64,000 nucleotides of DNA from Oscillospiraceae bacterium (GCA_015064385.1 SVSI01000002.1:1-64000), one strand, 5' to 3'; numbered from the stretch's first letter, positions 1 through 8,812 are shown. The notes: generated by a model from the letters alone, not told the origin. Program-made: numbers and translations.

Positions 1-3000
1 CGTCAATTCTTGCTGCACCATGTTTGAAACTATCTCTCGTAATCAGCACATCTACGCCTAAATCTCTGCAACGGAGATGGGTTTTAGTAGGTGTGTTTTT
101 TGGATGCTTTACGCTCGCTGCAATATCACGCATATCCTTACCAAACAGAATTGTATCCTTTTGATATTTGCTTATTTCGGCTTCGGGCAGTTTCGGAAGC
201 GTTTTAACTTCCATATCGTCTTTACTTGTGAGAGTTTCATAAGAGTATCGGTCAGAGTCATTGCTATGGGATACACGGGCAGAAAGCACAACATCTTCCC
301 CAAACTCCTTATCAAGGCGGTCATACACCTCTTGAGGGAACTTGTAGTTCTGCTTTTTGTCCACCTCTGCCTTGAGGAGTTCAGCCATAAAGCCATCGTC
401 AAGGCTGGGAGTAATCTCACCCTGCGGAAGGATGTTTCCTTCATGGTCGAACATCTTGAAGTCAACGAGGAGCTTGTGGTAGCCTTCACGATAGGTAAAG
501 TCATATGATCCGTACTCGTCCGTATACACACCGTCTGCCTTGTACTCCTTGTTTAAGAACTCGGAGTAACGAGGTATTTTTTTCTGTGCTTTGCATACCT
601 TGAGGAAGGCATCAACGAATTCTACCTTGTTGGTAGGATGGTACTTGTTGATTACCTCGGTGTAGATATTGACATTGTGCTTGGAAGCCTTATCCGTGTC
701 AATATCCTTTTCGTGCTGAGACTCCTTGTAGTTCACCCACTCCGCAAGACCGAGAGCCTTGCAGATATCCTTCGACTTATTGGTGTGGAATGGGATGATG
801 TAATCCACGAATTCATCAAGCATGGCAATCCCGATCTGCGTGGGATTGATGCCTATGAGGATATTACCTACGTTAGGATTGTCTCGCTCGTTGATAAAGT
901 TCTCATCGTTAATGTCGATACCCTCGGTGGTGTCATAATCAAGCACTTGCTTGCCATTCACCGTCTTCAAACCCGTCTGCCCCTTGGGAATGAGGGAGCG
1001 GTTGAGCTTGATACCCGTGTCACGGACAAGTCTTGCAAAGGAAGGAATCTTGGTGTATCCCTGAATCTTTACACCCTTTGCCGAGCAGTCGAGGATGACC
1101 TGCACCAAGTCGAGCAGATGCATTACCTCAAAGTCGGAGAAGGAGAAGATGCGGAGACCTCCGTTGTTATTGACAGACTTGACCTTTGCATCCGACCATC
1201 CAAGAATCTGTCTGTTGTACTCGGCTCTGCCTTCGATGAGTCTTCCTGCCTGCTGACCTCTTGAGTTGTTGTATCGGTTGAATCCCATCGCAATGGTGGG
1301 ATGATTCTTTTCAAGGAGCTTGAAGCCTTCGTAGGTGGTAAGGTCATACTGAGTCGGTATGTACTTGTCGGTGGCAAGTATAGCCGATCCCTGCTTGAGT
1401 CCGTACTGCTTGGCAAGTGCCTTGGTAACAGTAAGAGTGACCTTATTGCCCGATGCGTTGGTCTTCTGCAACGGCTTGCCCGTCTCTACGGCTTCCTTCC
1501 ACATACCGATGTAGGTGTCGGCAATCTCTCCGAGAAGCTGTCTTCTGTCCTCTACGAAACAAGCACCGCAAGCTACTGTGATGCCCTGATCCTTGAGGAT
1601 GCTTCGCATAGCAGCCACATCGCTTGCCGTGAAGAGTTTGTCGGGGTACTTCTTCTGAAGCATATCGAACATCGAAGTGAATTCCGTTCTCTTCGGGCAA
1701 AGGTTGGAAAGGTCAACTGTACCCTGCGGATAGTCGGAGTTCTTTTTTATTGCCTCGTATCTGTCATCCGCCTCAAAGTCGAGGAATTCGGGATTATTCA
1801 TAACGATATTGGCTATCGCAATTTCGGAGTTGACCCACTTTCTTGCATCCTCGATGCTTCTGCCTGTTCCTTTTGCTACGAGTTGAGCAATGGCTTCGGT
1901 GTTGAAGTTATTCTTGCCAACTGTGACAAGGTCGATAACATTTCCGAGAGCATCCTTTCGCCCGGTGGAGTAGCGCAGAGAATAAACGGATTGAGTCTCC
2001 TCGTCAAATCCTATGCCACTTTCAGCAAGGGTCTGTTGCTCTGTGAGGGATATGGTGCGGAAGTTCTCACTCGCTTCGACAATACCTTCGGCGAAGAGTG
2101 TCTCAAACTGCTCGATAACATCCTTCATCTCGGACACCATCCGTCCCTCCACAGTGTCAGGATTGATACCGCTGTATGCGTTGATGGTCTTTTTGAGAAG
2201 GTCTACAAGGTCAGAGAAGAATTCCTTTATCTTGTTCCAAAGTCCCTCGTCTCTGCGTTTGATTTCGGCAAGCGACTCCATAACATTTCCCGATGTGAGC
2301 ATCGTCTCCATAGAGTCGGCTACGAACTCCTCAAAGGCAAGGTCATAGGTGACGTTCTTTCTGCCGTTTGCCTCCATAATCTCCATCTGTTTTCTGACGA
2401 GTTCGTCTACCGGCTTACCCTTCTTGCCGTACTGCTCTACGAGGAAGTCGGCAAGCACCTTAAACTTGGCAGGAGACCAAGCCTTAATGAAGTGGGTAAG
2501 CTCGTGGGCAACGGTGAAGAGCATCGTTCCGTTTCCGAGGTCGCCTGCATTGAGGTCGATGTGGATTGCTCCCGTTTTTTTGTCATACCAACCATTGGGA
2601 GCTTTATGTTCCTTGCCGTCTGCGGTCTTGAATACTCTCTCGCCATTTTTATTTGTGTAAGAAGCATATACATAGAAGTCAATGCCGAACGCCTTGGATA
2701 ACATCTCCATCGTCTTGAGACCGACCTTCTGTTGCTCCTTGAGGTTCTCCTCGTTAATGCTTTCGGCATCCCCTTCAAAGTGGACATTACCCTTGCCCTT
2801 AGTGGTCATTGCATTTTTTGCATTACCCACCGAGCCTTTCTCGGTAATCGTCGCCTGCTTTGCCTTCACTTCAGCCTCAGCAGCATTTCTTCCGTGGTGG
2901 AAAGCGACCTGTCTCTGATCTATGGTAAGGTCAAGATTCTCAAGACCTCTCGCATAGTTTATTTTTCCGTACTGATACGCAAGAGGAATGTCGGCAAAAT

Positions 3001-3688
3001 AGGTCTGAGCCGATACGCCGTCAGTCGCCTTGAAATTCTTGATAAGAGCCGTTGCGGTCTGAGGAGTAATGTCACCCATACGAGTTACCATTTCGTACAG
3101 AAGAGACTCGTCGTAGTTGGAAAATGCTACGTCGGTTGCATCTACTACCTCTCCATTTTCAAGACGAAGCGTAACCTCTCCATTCTCAACAGACTCAACA
3201 CCGCTTATTGCAACGTCTTCGCCCGTTGAGATACGCTTCAGCTTGCCATCGTCAGCGACCTCATATTTGCCCTGTATTGCATTTTCTTCCGTGGTGGCAC
3301 TCTCACTTGCCTCAAGAGTTTTCGCTCCGTCCGCAACAGCATTTGTTGTGTCCGTAGCGACTGTAGTCGATTCACCCTTTTTACCCTTGCTCAAATCCGA
3401 TGCAAGCTCATTAAATCCCTTCGTTCTCTGATTGACAGTAGAGTTCGGATTGATTATAACGTCTCGGATCGTACGAGCTATGATGGGATTCGCCTCAAGT
3501 GCCATACGCTGTATCGGATTGAGTTCTGCACCTTCGACTACAGCCTCAAGTGCCGATGCGATGGAGTTGGCGTGTTCGGTGGCAATACCTTTTCTCTCAA
3601 GAGACTTTACAATTTCAGAAGTATTCTGTGTAGTAAGCGTTGCGTTTACTCCATAGCAACGACTCTGTTGACCACGTCTACAGTGAGC
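1..3688 (-). CDS. Giant phage polyvalent protein (zincin plus other domains), incomplete at both ends
   Basis: One frame stays open on the minus strand from 3688 to the window edge (about 1229 codons), by hand translation. There is no credible start: the first in-frame ATG is at 3505 and has no Shine-Dalgarno. A low-complexity linker is followed by a zincin-like metalloprotease domain: HELTH (2492-2506) and a downstream EEFVADSME that supplies a glutamate. Further on lies a domain with CGACF (near 1559-1570), RIFSFSDFE and GYTKIP (about 1040-1150); the order loosely recalls phage GP88-like proteins, but this is a guess. The end reads DVLITRDSFKHG, reminiscent of C-terminal domains of phage polyvalent proteins. 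Such proteins are large multi-domain products thought to be injected with the DNA and to act against the host. Here the 5' end is fused out of frame to a truncated capsid gene, so it may not be translated. Confidence 0.72.
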
Positions 3689-4212
3689 TTACAAGTAGCA
3701 TCGAGAGCCTCACGGGAGTCAACAGCAGTTCCGTCTGCCTTAGGGCAGTAGAATACGTTCGTACCGCTCTGCATGATGTTACGGGTGATGGTATCGAGGG
3801 TAAGACCTGCCTGTCTTCCAAGAATCTTGGTAGCCTCAACGATGGTGTTGTCGATAGAGGTGAGTTCAAGAACGTCGGACTGTACGATGTAGTCGCCGTA
3901 CTGAGCAACCTCAGCCTCGATAGCAGTTACGGAGAGCTTCTTGCCGTCAGGAGTTACGCCCTCAGTGATGGGAGTAAGAGCCTTAGGAAGCGAAGCGAAC
4001 TTACGGAACTCGATCTTCTTACCGCCATTCTTGGGAATGGGTCTCTTCTGAGCGAACTGATCGTGTACGAGGTTTGCCTGTGCCTCGTCGATAAGGGTCA
4101 TATCGTAGAAGGTCTTGTTTTCTACGGAGAGACCGCTATCGAGAGTTACGTTGGTGTTGAGTTCAGCAAAAAGCTGAAGGTTGATGTTGATAAGGTTTTT
4201 GATGGTGTTCAT
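3646..4212 (-). CDS. Major capsid protein, N4-gp56-like family, truncated after 188 residues
   Basis: The sequence has features I associate with N4-gp56-family capsid proteins of Clostridia phages: LVHDQFAQKRPIPKNGGK, IEFRKFASLPKALTPITEG, a QYGDYIVQSDVLELTSIDN stretch and AGLTLDTITRNIMQSGTNV. Family members are usually 300 residues or more. This one stops with VVAME at 3646-3648, where the family would continue, and the downstream sequence belongs to another protein in the -1 frame. The start at 4212 has a good AAAGGAG site. Residues 11-16 are NLQLFA, the same motif as in the scaffold and in the cleaved N-terminus of Firmicutes ribosomal protein L27, pointing to processing by the Prp protease encoded two genes upstream. 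The truncated protein is unlikely to build a capsid. Confidence 0.8.
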   Translation of the reverse strand: MNTIKNLININLQLFAELNTNVTLDSGLSVENKTFYDMTLIDEAQANLVHDQFAQKRPIPKNGGKKIEFRKFASLPKALTPITEGVTPDGKKLSVTAIEAEVAQYGDYIVQSDVLELTSIDNTIVEATKILGRQAGLTLDTITRNIMQSGTNVFYCPKADGTAVDSREALDATCKLTVDVVNRVVAME

Positions 4213-4263
4213 AATAATCTCCTTTTTGTAAATAATACTTTCGGGAGATCAAATCAGTTTGGT

Positions 4264-5223
4264 TTATGAGAACGTGATTTTTTCTCCCCTTGCGACCCTA
4301 CGCATTATTTCCGCACGGTCTGCTTTGGTGAGCTGTGACACATCGCTCTTGGTTACTGTTGCGCCCTGAGAGGAATTTCCGTTCTCGGCAGGTCTTGCTC
4401 CGCCTGCAATAATGTTATTGACATTCTTTTCCGTTACCGTCTTTGCCGTATACTGCATAGCGGCAGGAATAATCTCGTCCTTGTGGATTACTGCATAGGC
4501 TGTAGCAACATCTACGCCTGAGTTGAGGAGACGAAGGAACTGCGGATTTTTCGCCTCTGTATTGAGATCGAGCGAAGGATATGTGAGCTGTGCCTGTTTA
4601 GCCTGCTCCATCCAACGAGAATAGTCCTGAGCCGCCTTTTCTCTGCGACTCTGCTCGTTCATCTGTCTCTTGAGGTCTGCGTTCTCTCTCTCCATTTTGC
4701 GGATTTCCTTGAGCTGCTGAACCGTTATGCCTTTTTCGAGTGCTTCCTGCTCGTAGTAGGAGTCATCTTCTTCGATAGCTCTGACGAGAGCTTCCGAGTC
4801 GGATGCATCGACACCATACTTCTTCGCAAGCATCTCAAGCGTGGGAGTCAGTGCGTTGTACTTGTCAACGACTTCCTTTGAACCCTTGAGTCTCTTCTGA
4901 ACTGTGTCCTGTACACGAGCATCATAGAGGTCTTTATATTCCCCTTTGATGAGCTTTTCAAATTCGGCATTTCGGTCAGGTTGTGCTACCGACTCTGCGG
5001 TCTGCACGTTTGTCACCTCGGCGGCAGGTGTGTTATCCTCGGACTGAACGCCGTACTTTACGTCAGCGAGAGGATTTTTTGCGCCCTTTGTTGAGTTCGA
5101 CACGGCGACTGTCGATGTTACGCCCGTTGCTCCCCCTGCTCCTGTGCCACCGTCTCCGCCTCCTGCACCTTCTGCAAAAAGCTGAAGATTAAGAAGCATA
5201 GGGAAAAAGATTTTGTTTTCCAT
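4264..5223 (-). CDS. Phage capsid scaffolding protein with Prp cleavage motif
   Basis: A 319-residue acidic protein. After a Gly/Ala/Thr-rich N-terminal part it is strongly helical and charged in the middle (about 90-210, with the EIRKMERENADLKRQMNEQ segment predicting coiled coil), and has a Lys/Arg-rich C-terminal helix (RAEIMRRVARGEK). This is the usual build of siphophage scaffolds, and it sits directly before the capsid gene as expected. Residues 11-16 are NLQLFA followed by EGAGGG, matching the L27-type site where Prp cuts after the alanine. The start at 5223 has an AAAGGA site. Scaffolds organise capsid assembly and are removed later; the leader would be clipped by the neighbouring Prp. 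Confidence 0.78.
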   Translation of the reverse strand: MENKIFFPMLLNLQLFAEGAGGGDGGTGAGGATGVTSTVAVSNSTKGAKNPLADVKYGVQSEDNTPAAEVTNVQTAESVAQPDRNAEFEKLIKGEYKDLYDARVQDTVQKRLKGSKEVVDKYNALTPTLEMLAKKYGVDASDSEALVRAIEEDDSYYEQEALEKGITVQQLKEIRKMERENADLKRQMNEQSRREKAAQDYSRWMEQAKQAQLTYPSLDLNTEAKNPQFLRLLNSGVDVATAYAVIHKDEIIPAAMQYTAKTVTEKNVNNIIAGGARPAENGNSSQGATVTKSDVSQLTKADRAEIMRRVARGEKITFS

Positions 5224-5284
5224 ATAGGATTCCTTTCTGCTCTTAAGTGAGCGACTCTGTTGTATATTGATAAGGACTTATGCC

Positions 5285-5626
5285 CTAATCAAACATTTTG
5301 AGACCCACGAAATCGGGATAGTTGAAAGCGAGTAGTGAATATCCTACCTGCGCTACGAAATAGGTGTGCATCGCTTCGGCATAGATGTCATCGTCCTTTG
5401 CAACACACGATATGACCGCATCACCACTATCGAGTTTTACAGTCGGAGTCTCGGCGAAGTCTCCGTGGTTATCCATCGCCTTGACTATCTGTGCCACTGT
5501 GTAAGCGAGAATCGAAGCAGAGGCACATATAATGTCTTCGCCCGGTACTGCTTGCCCTGCGTGACCTTTGACTGACAGAGAGAGTTTTCTGCCCTCTCTG
5601 TCAGCTTCAAATACAACATTTATCAT
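5285..5626 (-). CDS. prp: Prp-type cysteine protease (ribosomal/phage protein processing)
   Basis: A 113-residue homologue of the YsxB/Prp family. It has VKGHAG with His22 and EDIICASASILAYT with Cys34, the same numbering as the catalytic pair of Staphylococcus aureus Prp. Prp removes the N-terminal extension of ribosomal protein L27, cutting after a NLQ-F-FA-like motif, and staphylococcal phages borrow it to process capsid and scaffold. In this prophage it is encoded by the element itself, between the portal remnant and the scaffold, and the next two gene products both start with NLQLFA. I therefore infer that it matures the phage head proteins. It starts at ATG 5626 behind GGGAGG. It appears intact. 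Confidence 0.85.
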   Translation of the reverse strand: MINVVFEADREGRKLSLSVKGHAGQAVPGEDIICASASILAYTVAQIVKAMDNHGDFAETPTVKLDSGDAVISCVAKDDDIYAEAMHTYFVAQVGYSLLAFNYPDFVGLKMFD

Positions 5627-5640
5627 CTGTCCGCACCTCC

Positions 5641-5901
5641 CTAAGTAGGATCGGTGGACTCAGCCACTCTCTGTCTTGCCTTTTTGGTATTGGATGCTTC
5701 TTTGGTCTCACTGCCTCCGAGAGCCTCGGTCTCTTCTACTTTCTGAGCAGGCGACTGTCCCGAAGAGCCGTCAATAGGAGCGACGGGTGCGCCACCACTG
5801 AACTGAGCCATTAACTGCTCGGCTATATTAGACCCTCTCGTCTGATCCACCATCTGAGCAAGCATTACCATCTGCTGTTGCATCTGCATGCTTCTCGGCA
5901 A
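5641..5901 (-). pseudogene. C-terminal remnant of phage portal protein (tentative)
   Basis: The open frame encodes a Gln/Met-rich helix (MQMQQQMVMLAQMVDQ), then a disordered acidic tail ending TKKARQRVAESTDPT. This is what the C-terminus of a portal protein often looks like, and it lies where a portal gene belongs, just upstream of Prp and scaffold. The only start is a TTG at 5901 without its own ribosome binding site, and the frame runs back into the small terminase fragment. I read it as the 3' end of a portal gene whose body was lost in a deletion. The portal assignment rests on position and composition only. Confidence 0.45.
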
Positions 5902-5959
5902 GCTTCCGATAACTGATGCCGCCTGCGATGTACTCTTGCTTTATTTTCTTCCAATCCAC
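5828..5959 (-). pseudogene. N-terminal remnant of small terminase subunit (TerS)
   Basis: A GTG at 5959 behind a strong AGGAGGGAGG site opens a 43-codon frame beginning VDWKKIKQEYIAGGISYRKL and continuing AEKH, the typical helix-turn-helix opening of small terminase subunits. After AEKH the sequence (ADATADGNACSDGG) no longer resembles a terminase and stops at 5828; it is the portal remnant read in another frame. TerS recognises the packaging site on phage DNA. TerS beyond residue 24, the whole large terminase and most of the portal are absent here, so the element cannot package its own DNA as assembled. Confidence 0.7.
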
Positions 5960-6049
5960 GAAAGCCTCCCTCCTGTGCTTCTTTATGACCCCATCATAAC
6001 ACCCGACCCCTCGAATATTAAATCCACCCCCCTCTGAAAAAATTTATAT

Positions 6050-6082
6050 AAAAAATATATAGAGGAGACTCACGTCCCCTCT
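6050..6082 (-). terminator. Intrinsic terminator of the early phage operon
   Basis: On the minus strand a stem AGAGGGGAC/GTCTCCTCT is followed by a run TATATATTTTTTATAT. It overlaps the stop of the last early gene and separates the early operon from the head genes. Confidence 0.8.
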
Positions 6083-6291
6083 ATCTGATTTATAAGGTCT
6101 GTTACTTTGTGGAGCGGTACAGTCAGCATAGTGTCTCCGTCGCTGAGTGAGAAGGTACGCTCGTATCGGTCTATGTAGAGATTGATTATGCCGTACCAAG
6201 TCTCCTTGTCAAAGCCTCCCCTTGCTCCTTTCAGTTCGACCTTGACGAATCTGCCTGCACCTGCGAGTCTCTCGTCACGCTTTATTTTCAA
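6070..6291 (-). CDS. Phage protein of unknown function, 73 aa
   Basis: A short protein starting at 6291, inside the 3' end of the RusA-like gene, and last in the early operon before a terminator. It has a basic N-terminus (MKIKRDERLAG), then a mixed strand/helix pattern with TWYGIINLYIDRYERTFSL and an acidic end. I recognise no domain. Position directly after a resolvase and before the head genes is where phages often keep small late-switch proteins, but nothing in the sequence shows this. Confidence 0.65.
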   Translation of the reverse strand: MKIKRDERLAGAGRFVKVELKGARGGFDKETWYGIINLYIDRYERTFSLSDGDTMLTVPLHKVTDLINQIEGT

Positions 6292-6673
6292 CGCTCTCTA
6301 CCTCCTTTACTACTACTCTGATAAAGTCCTCTCCGTGGAAGTAATGCTCTATGCCTTTGACGTGCTTCCGGGAGTCATCCTCTATGATAACGCCCTTCAG
6401 AGCATCCTCGATCATCTTAGCCATACAAGAATGGTTTGAAAGGTCGAGATTGTCATTCCAATAGAAGGTGATCACCACGGGAGAACTCAGCACAGTCCGC
6501 TTCGGAAGTTGCCGTCTCAGTTCGGATCGGACTATATAGTGCCAATACTCAGCATCCTTCTTTCGCTCAGACCAATGCTTACCGCTATAGTACGAATTGA
6601 ATCCGTACCGCTTGTTCCACTCGGTTCTGCCTGCTTTGGTTTTGGGATAAGGGATGGTAAAGGTAACTCTCAC
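6275..6673 (-). CDS. RusA-like Holliday junction resolvase
   Basis: A 132-residue protein of RusA family length. It begins with MRVTFTIPYPKTKAGRTEWN and has the typical PVVITFYWNDNLDLSNHSC strand, in which the Asp residues match the metal-binding aspartates of RusA, then KMIEDALKGVIIEDDSRKHV, the family's D-ALxGxxxDDxxV helix. RusA dimers cut four-way junctions and in phages resolve branched DNA before packaging. It starts with GTG at 6673 overlapping the previous stop (GTGA), so it is translationally coupled. Confidence 0.82.
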   Translation of the reverse strand: MRVTFTIPYPKTKAGRTEWNKRYGFNSYYSGKHWSERKKDAEYWHYIVRSELRRQLPKRTVLSSPVVITFYWNDNLDLSNHSCMAKMIEDALKGVIIEDDSRKHVKGIEHYFHGEDFIRVVVKEVESVENKA

Positions 6674-6897
6674 TTGCCATCCCCCTCCTCATCGTATTTG
6701 GAATAGAGCATATGGCATAGCAGACACTTTTCGTAATCCTCGCTGCATATCTCCTCCCGGTATTTCCTTTTTTCTTTGGAGTCTTCAAAAGCAAGATGAA
6801 TGGATGTCTTGTCTTTAACTCCCTCGCAACATATCTTGCCCTGTTCCTCCGAATGGTAGAACGGGCATTTTGCGTACTTGCTTTCGTATCGTTTCAT
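6670..6897 (-). CDS. Small cysteine-rich phage protein, 75 aa
   Basis: I place the start at ATG 6897, 10 bases after AAAGGAGGGG; longer upstream reading has no such site. The product begins MKRYESKYAKCPFYHSEE and has cysteine pairs CC and CLLC, suggesting a small metal-binding fold. Similar short proteins next to resolvases and dUTPase are common in Clostridia phages, without known role. Its stop overlaps the GTG of the RusA-like gene. Confidence 0.7.
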   Translation of the reverse strand: MKRYESKYAKCPFYHSEEQGKICCEGVKDKTSIHLAFEDSKEKRKYREEICSEDYEKCLLCHMLYSKYDEEGDGK

Positions 6898-6922
6898 ATG
6901 TACCCCTCCTTTAAGGCACTTG

Positions 6923-7357
6923 TTATCGACCTGTGCTACCAAATCCGCCGCCCCCACGCTCAGTGGAATCAAGCGAATCGGTCTCGGTCAGTTTGGAGCA
7001 GTCCGCTATCGGAATGATAACAAGCTGAGTGATCTTGTCGCCCTCTTCAAACCAAACGTCCTTGCTCGTATGGTTGAAGAGCTTGACTACGATGCTTCCC
7101 GTGAATCCGCTATCTATGACTCCTTCCGATGTGAGACCGAGCTTTACGTTCAGACCGCTTTTAGACTTGAGGAAACCGACATGGCCTTTCGGAATCTCTA
7201 TGTGTACTCCCGTATCGTGTGTACCCGATCCGACTTCGTTGCCCCTTGTTCCGAATACACAGAAGCCTCTTCGTGCGTATATGTCGAAGCCTGCATCGGC
7301 ATCGTGTGCTTTGGTAGGGAGCTTTGCTCCCTCATCAAGTTTTACTCTTATGTTCAT
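6923..7357 (-). CDS. dut: dUTP diphosphatase (dUTPase)
   Basis: A 144-residue trimeric-type dUTPase. Motif 1 is HDADAGFDIYA, motif 2 LKSKSGLNVK, motif 3 GVIDSGFTGSI with the catalytic Asp, motif 4 EEGDKITQLVI, and the C-terminal lid motif 5 is the glycine-rich RGGGGFGSTGR. It hydrolyses dUTP to dUMP and pyrophosphate in the cytoplasm, keeping uracil out of phage DNA. All five motifs are present, so it should be active. It overlaps the upstream gene by 4 bases. Confidence 0.92.
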   Translation of the reverse strand: MNIRVKLDEGAKLPTKAHDADAGFDIYARRGFCVFGTRGNEVGSGTHDTGVHIEIPKGHVGFLKSKSGLNVKLGLTSEGVIDSGFTGSIVVKLFNHTSKDVWFEEGDKITQLVIIPIADCSKLTETDSLDSTERGGGGFGSTGR

Positions 7358-7776
7358 GCGTTATTTCCTTTCTGAATCGCTTGCGAAATATAGTCATAGA
7401 TGGTTTTTTCGGGTATCGTCTTGGCTTCTATAATATCGAATATCTGAGTGCCAATTACCAATATTGTGGCTATGGATAATACGATAGCGACAATATATAC
7501 GATCGTTATTGCAACATCTTCTCCGCTCCACAAATCCGACCAATCCTTATCCCCTTGAAGCCTGCGGTGTATGACAGAAGCAATAAGCCACATCAAGCCG
7601 CACACAAACAGCATGATAACCATCCAACCTACTGAAGTCCAAATCTCATACTGAATAAGTCTGCCTGCAAGTTCTTGGAGATAGGGCAGTGCGTTCTCTG
7701 CTGTCCAATCTATTGCTATGCCAAATTTCATAGCAAGGTTGTCTAATACTTTTATAATTCCGTCGCTTATGTTCAT
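7354..7776 (-). CDS. Small membrane protein with two helices, phage
   Basis: 140 residues with two clear membrane segments (IWTSVGWMVIMLFVCGLMWL and a second around IAITIVYIVAIVLSIATILV, roughly 45-65 and 90-112) and soluble ends. The loop between them is charged (RRLQGDKDWSDLW). It could be a holin-like or superinfection-exclusion protein, but it sits in the early operon between the replisome organiser and dUTPase, not with lysis genes, so I leave function open. Confidence 0.68.
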   Translation of the reverse strand: MNISDGIIKVLDNLAMKFGIAIDWTAENALPYLQELAGRLIQYEIWTSVGWMVIMLFVCGLMWLIASVIHRRLQGDKDWSDLWSGEDVAITIVYIVAIVLSIATILVIGTQIFDIIEAKTIPEKTIYDYISQAIQKGNNA

Positions 7777-7779
7777 TTC

Positions 7780-8610
7780 TTAATTCCTTTCTATCCGTTC
7801 ACTAACCCGTTTTCTCGACGACTCAATAATTTGACGTTCGAGATCGGATGTGGACTGTTTGTTTTTAGTTTTGTCGGGTGCTTTCTTTCTGTCCGCCATA
7901 GCCATATCAAGTATCGCTTGGTAGTGTGTTTTTTTGGTATATTTCTTGCCTTTAAGGATACAGTCCGCTACTACACTCACATAGTGGTCAAATTCCTCGA
8001 TAGAGAGCTTGTCGAGAAGGTCGCTCATCTGTTCGTCGCTGAGGAACACCACACCTTTTCCGAGATCACCACCGAGATACCGCCTTTTAGAAGCATCCTT
8101 TTGCTCCTCGCACACGCTAAGAGAGAGTGAATGATATTCTTTTTCTTGGTCTTCCTCTTTATCTTCTTCTATATCGTTACATAGCGTTACTGTAGCGTTA
8201 CTTGTAGCGTTACCTTGAGAAAGCAACTTTTTTTCACGGCATTTTGCCACTCTTTTCCTTGTCTGCTCTCTGATCTCAGCGAGCTTGTCCGTACTCTGAT
8301 ACTTTTCCCACGATGAGAGGTGCAGAATATCGTCAACGATCTCTATCATTCCGAAATGCTGAAAGGTATTCAATGCGAGTCGGACCGTGTTAAGAGGTCG
8401 CCTCAGCTCGTTTGCAAGCATCTCGTCTGTGTACGGGATTTCTGGAGTAAGATATATCGCACCGCCGTCGTTTATGTTCCCTGCGAGGAGAAGCAGTTTG
8501 AGCCAAATAACGAGGATCGCATCGCCTTCGGGCATTACCTCTATCTGCTTAATTTTTCTGTTGTTACTGAACATCTCTGTGGATACCTTTATCCACTTTA
8601 CCTCCGCCAT
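7780..8610 (-). CDS. Phage replisome organiser (DnaD-like)
   Basis: 276 residues. The first 120 match the phage replisome organiser N-terminal domain: VKWIKVSTEMFSNNRKIKQI, then AILVIWLKLLLLAGNINDGG and a winged helix (LANELRRPLNTVRLALNTFQ, MIEIVDDILHLSSWEKYQ). A charged linker follows, then a C-terminal DnaD-like helical part (about 190-240). Such proteins bind the phage origin and recruit host DnaC/DnaB helicase. The start at 8610 follows the HTH gene by one base. An origin may lie inside this gene, as in related phages; I could not identify iterons with certainty. Confidence 0.82.
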   Translation of the reverse strand: MAEVKWIKVSTEMFSNNRKIKQIEVMPEGDAILVIWLKLLLLAGNINDGGAIYLTPEIPYTDEMLANELRRPLNTVRLALNTFQHFGMIEIVDDILHLSSWEKYQSTDKLAEIREQTRKRVAKCREKKLLSQGNATSNATVTLCNDIEEDKEEDQEKEYHSLSLSVCEEQKDASKRRYLGGDLGKGVVFLSDEQMSDLLDKLSIEEFDHYVSVVADCILKGKKYTKKTHYQAILDMAMADRKKAPDKTKNKQSTSDLERQIIESSRKRVSERIERN

Positions 8611-8611
8611 C

Positions 8612-8812
8612 CTACATTCTCCTTCCTACAAGTTCATCAAGGGATACGTTAAGAGCATCAGCGAGTGCGATAAGAGGCTTCATTCTCGGATACGAAACGT
8701 CACGCTCCCATTGAACTATGGTCATAAGGTGCAGACCTAACTTTCTCGCAAGTCTCTGTCTTGAATAGCCTCGCTCTTCCCGGACTTTGCGGATCGATTC
8801 GCCTATGGTCAT
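8612..8812 (-). CDS. XRE-type helix-turn-helix regulator, 66 aa
   Basis: A single HTH domain fills the protein: MTIGESIRKVREERGYSRQ, then RLARKLGLHLMTIVQWERD as the DNA-reading helix-turn-helix, and a final LADALNVSLDEL helix. It is a mid-operon regulator, not at the lysogeny switch. It overlaps the preceding gene (ATGA type) and is followed at once by the replisome organiser, so it may tune replication timing; that is inference. Confidence 0.8.
   Translation of the reverse strand: MTIGESIRKVREERGYSRQRLARKLGLHLMTIVQWERDVSYPRMKPLIALADALNVSLDELVGRRM

Noticed and set aside
1301-2701. A 466-codon plus-strand frame at the left end
   Set aside because: Shadow of the polyvalent protein, whose minus-strand frame carries a HELTH zincin site; the plus-strand product shows no domain.
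3640-3690. Programmed -1 frameshift joining capsid and polyvalent protein
   Set aside because: The frames are related by -1, but there is no slippery heptamer or following stem, and a capsid fused to such a protein after 188 residues makes no structural sense.
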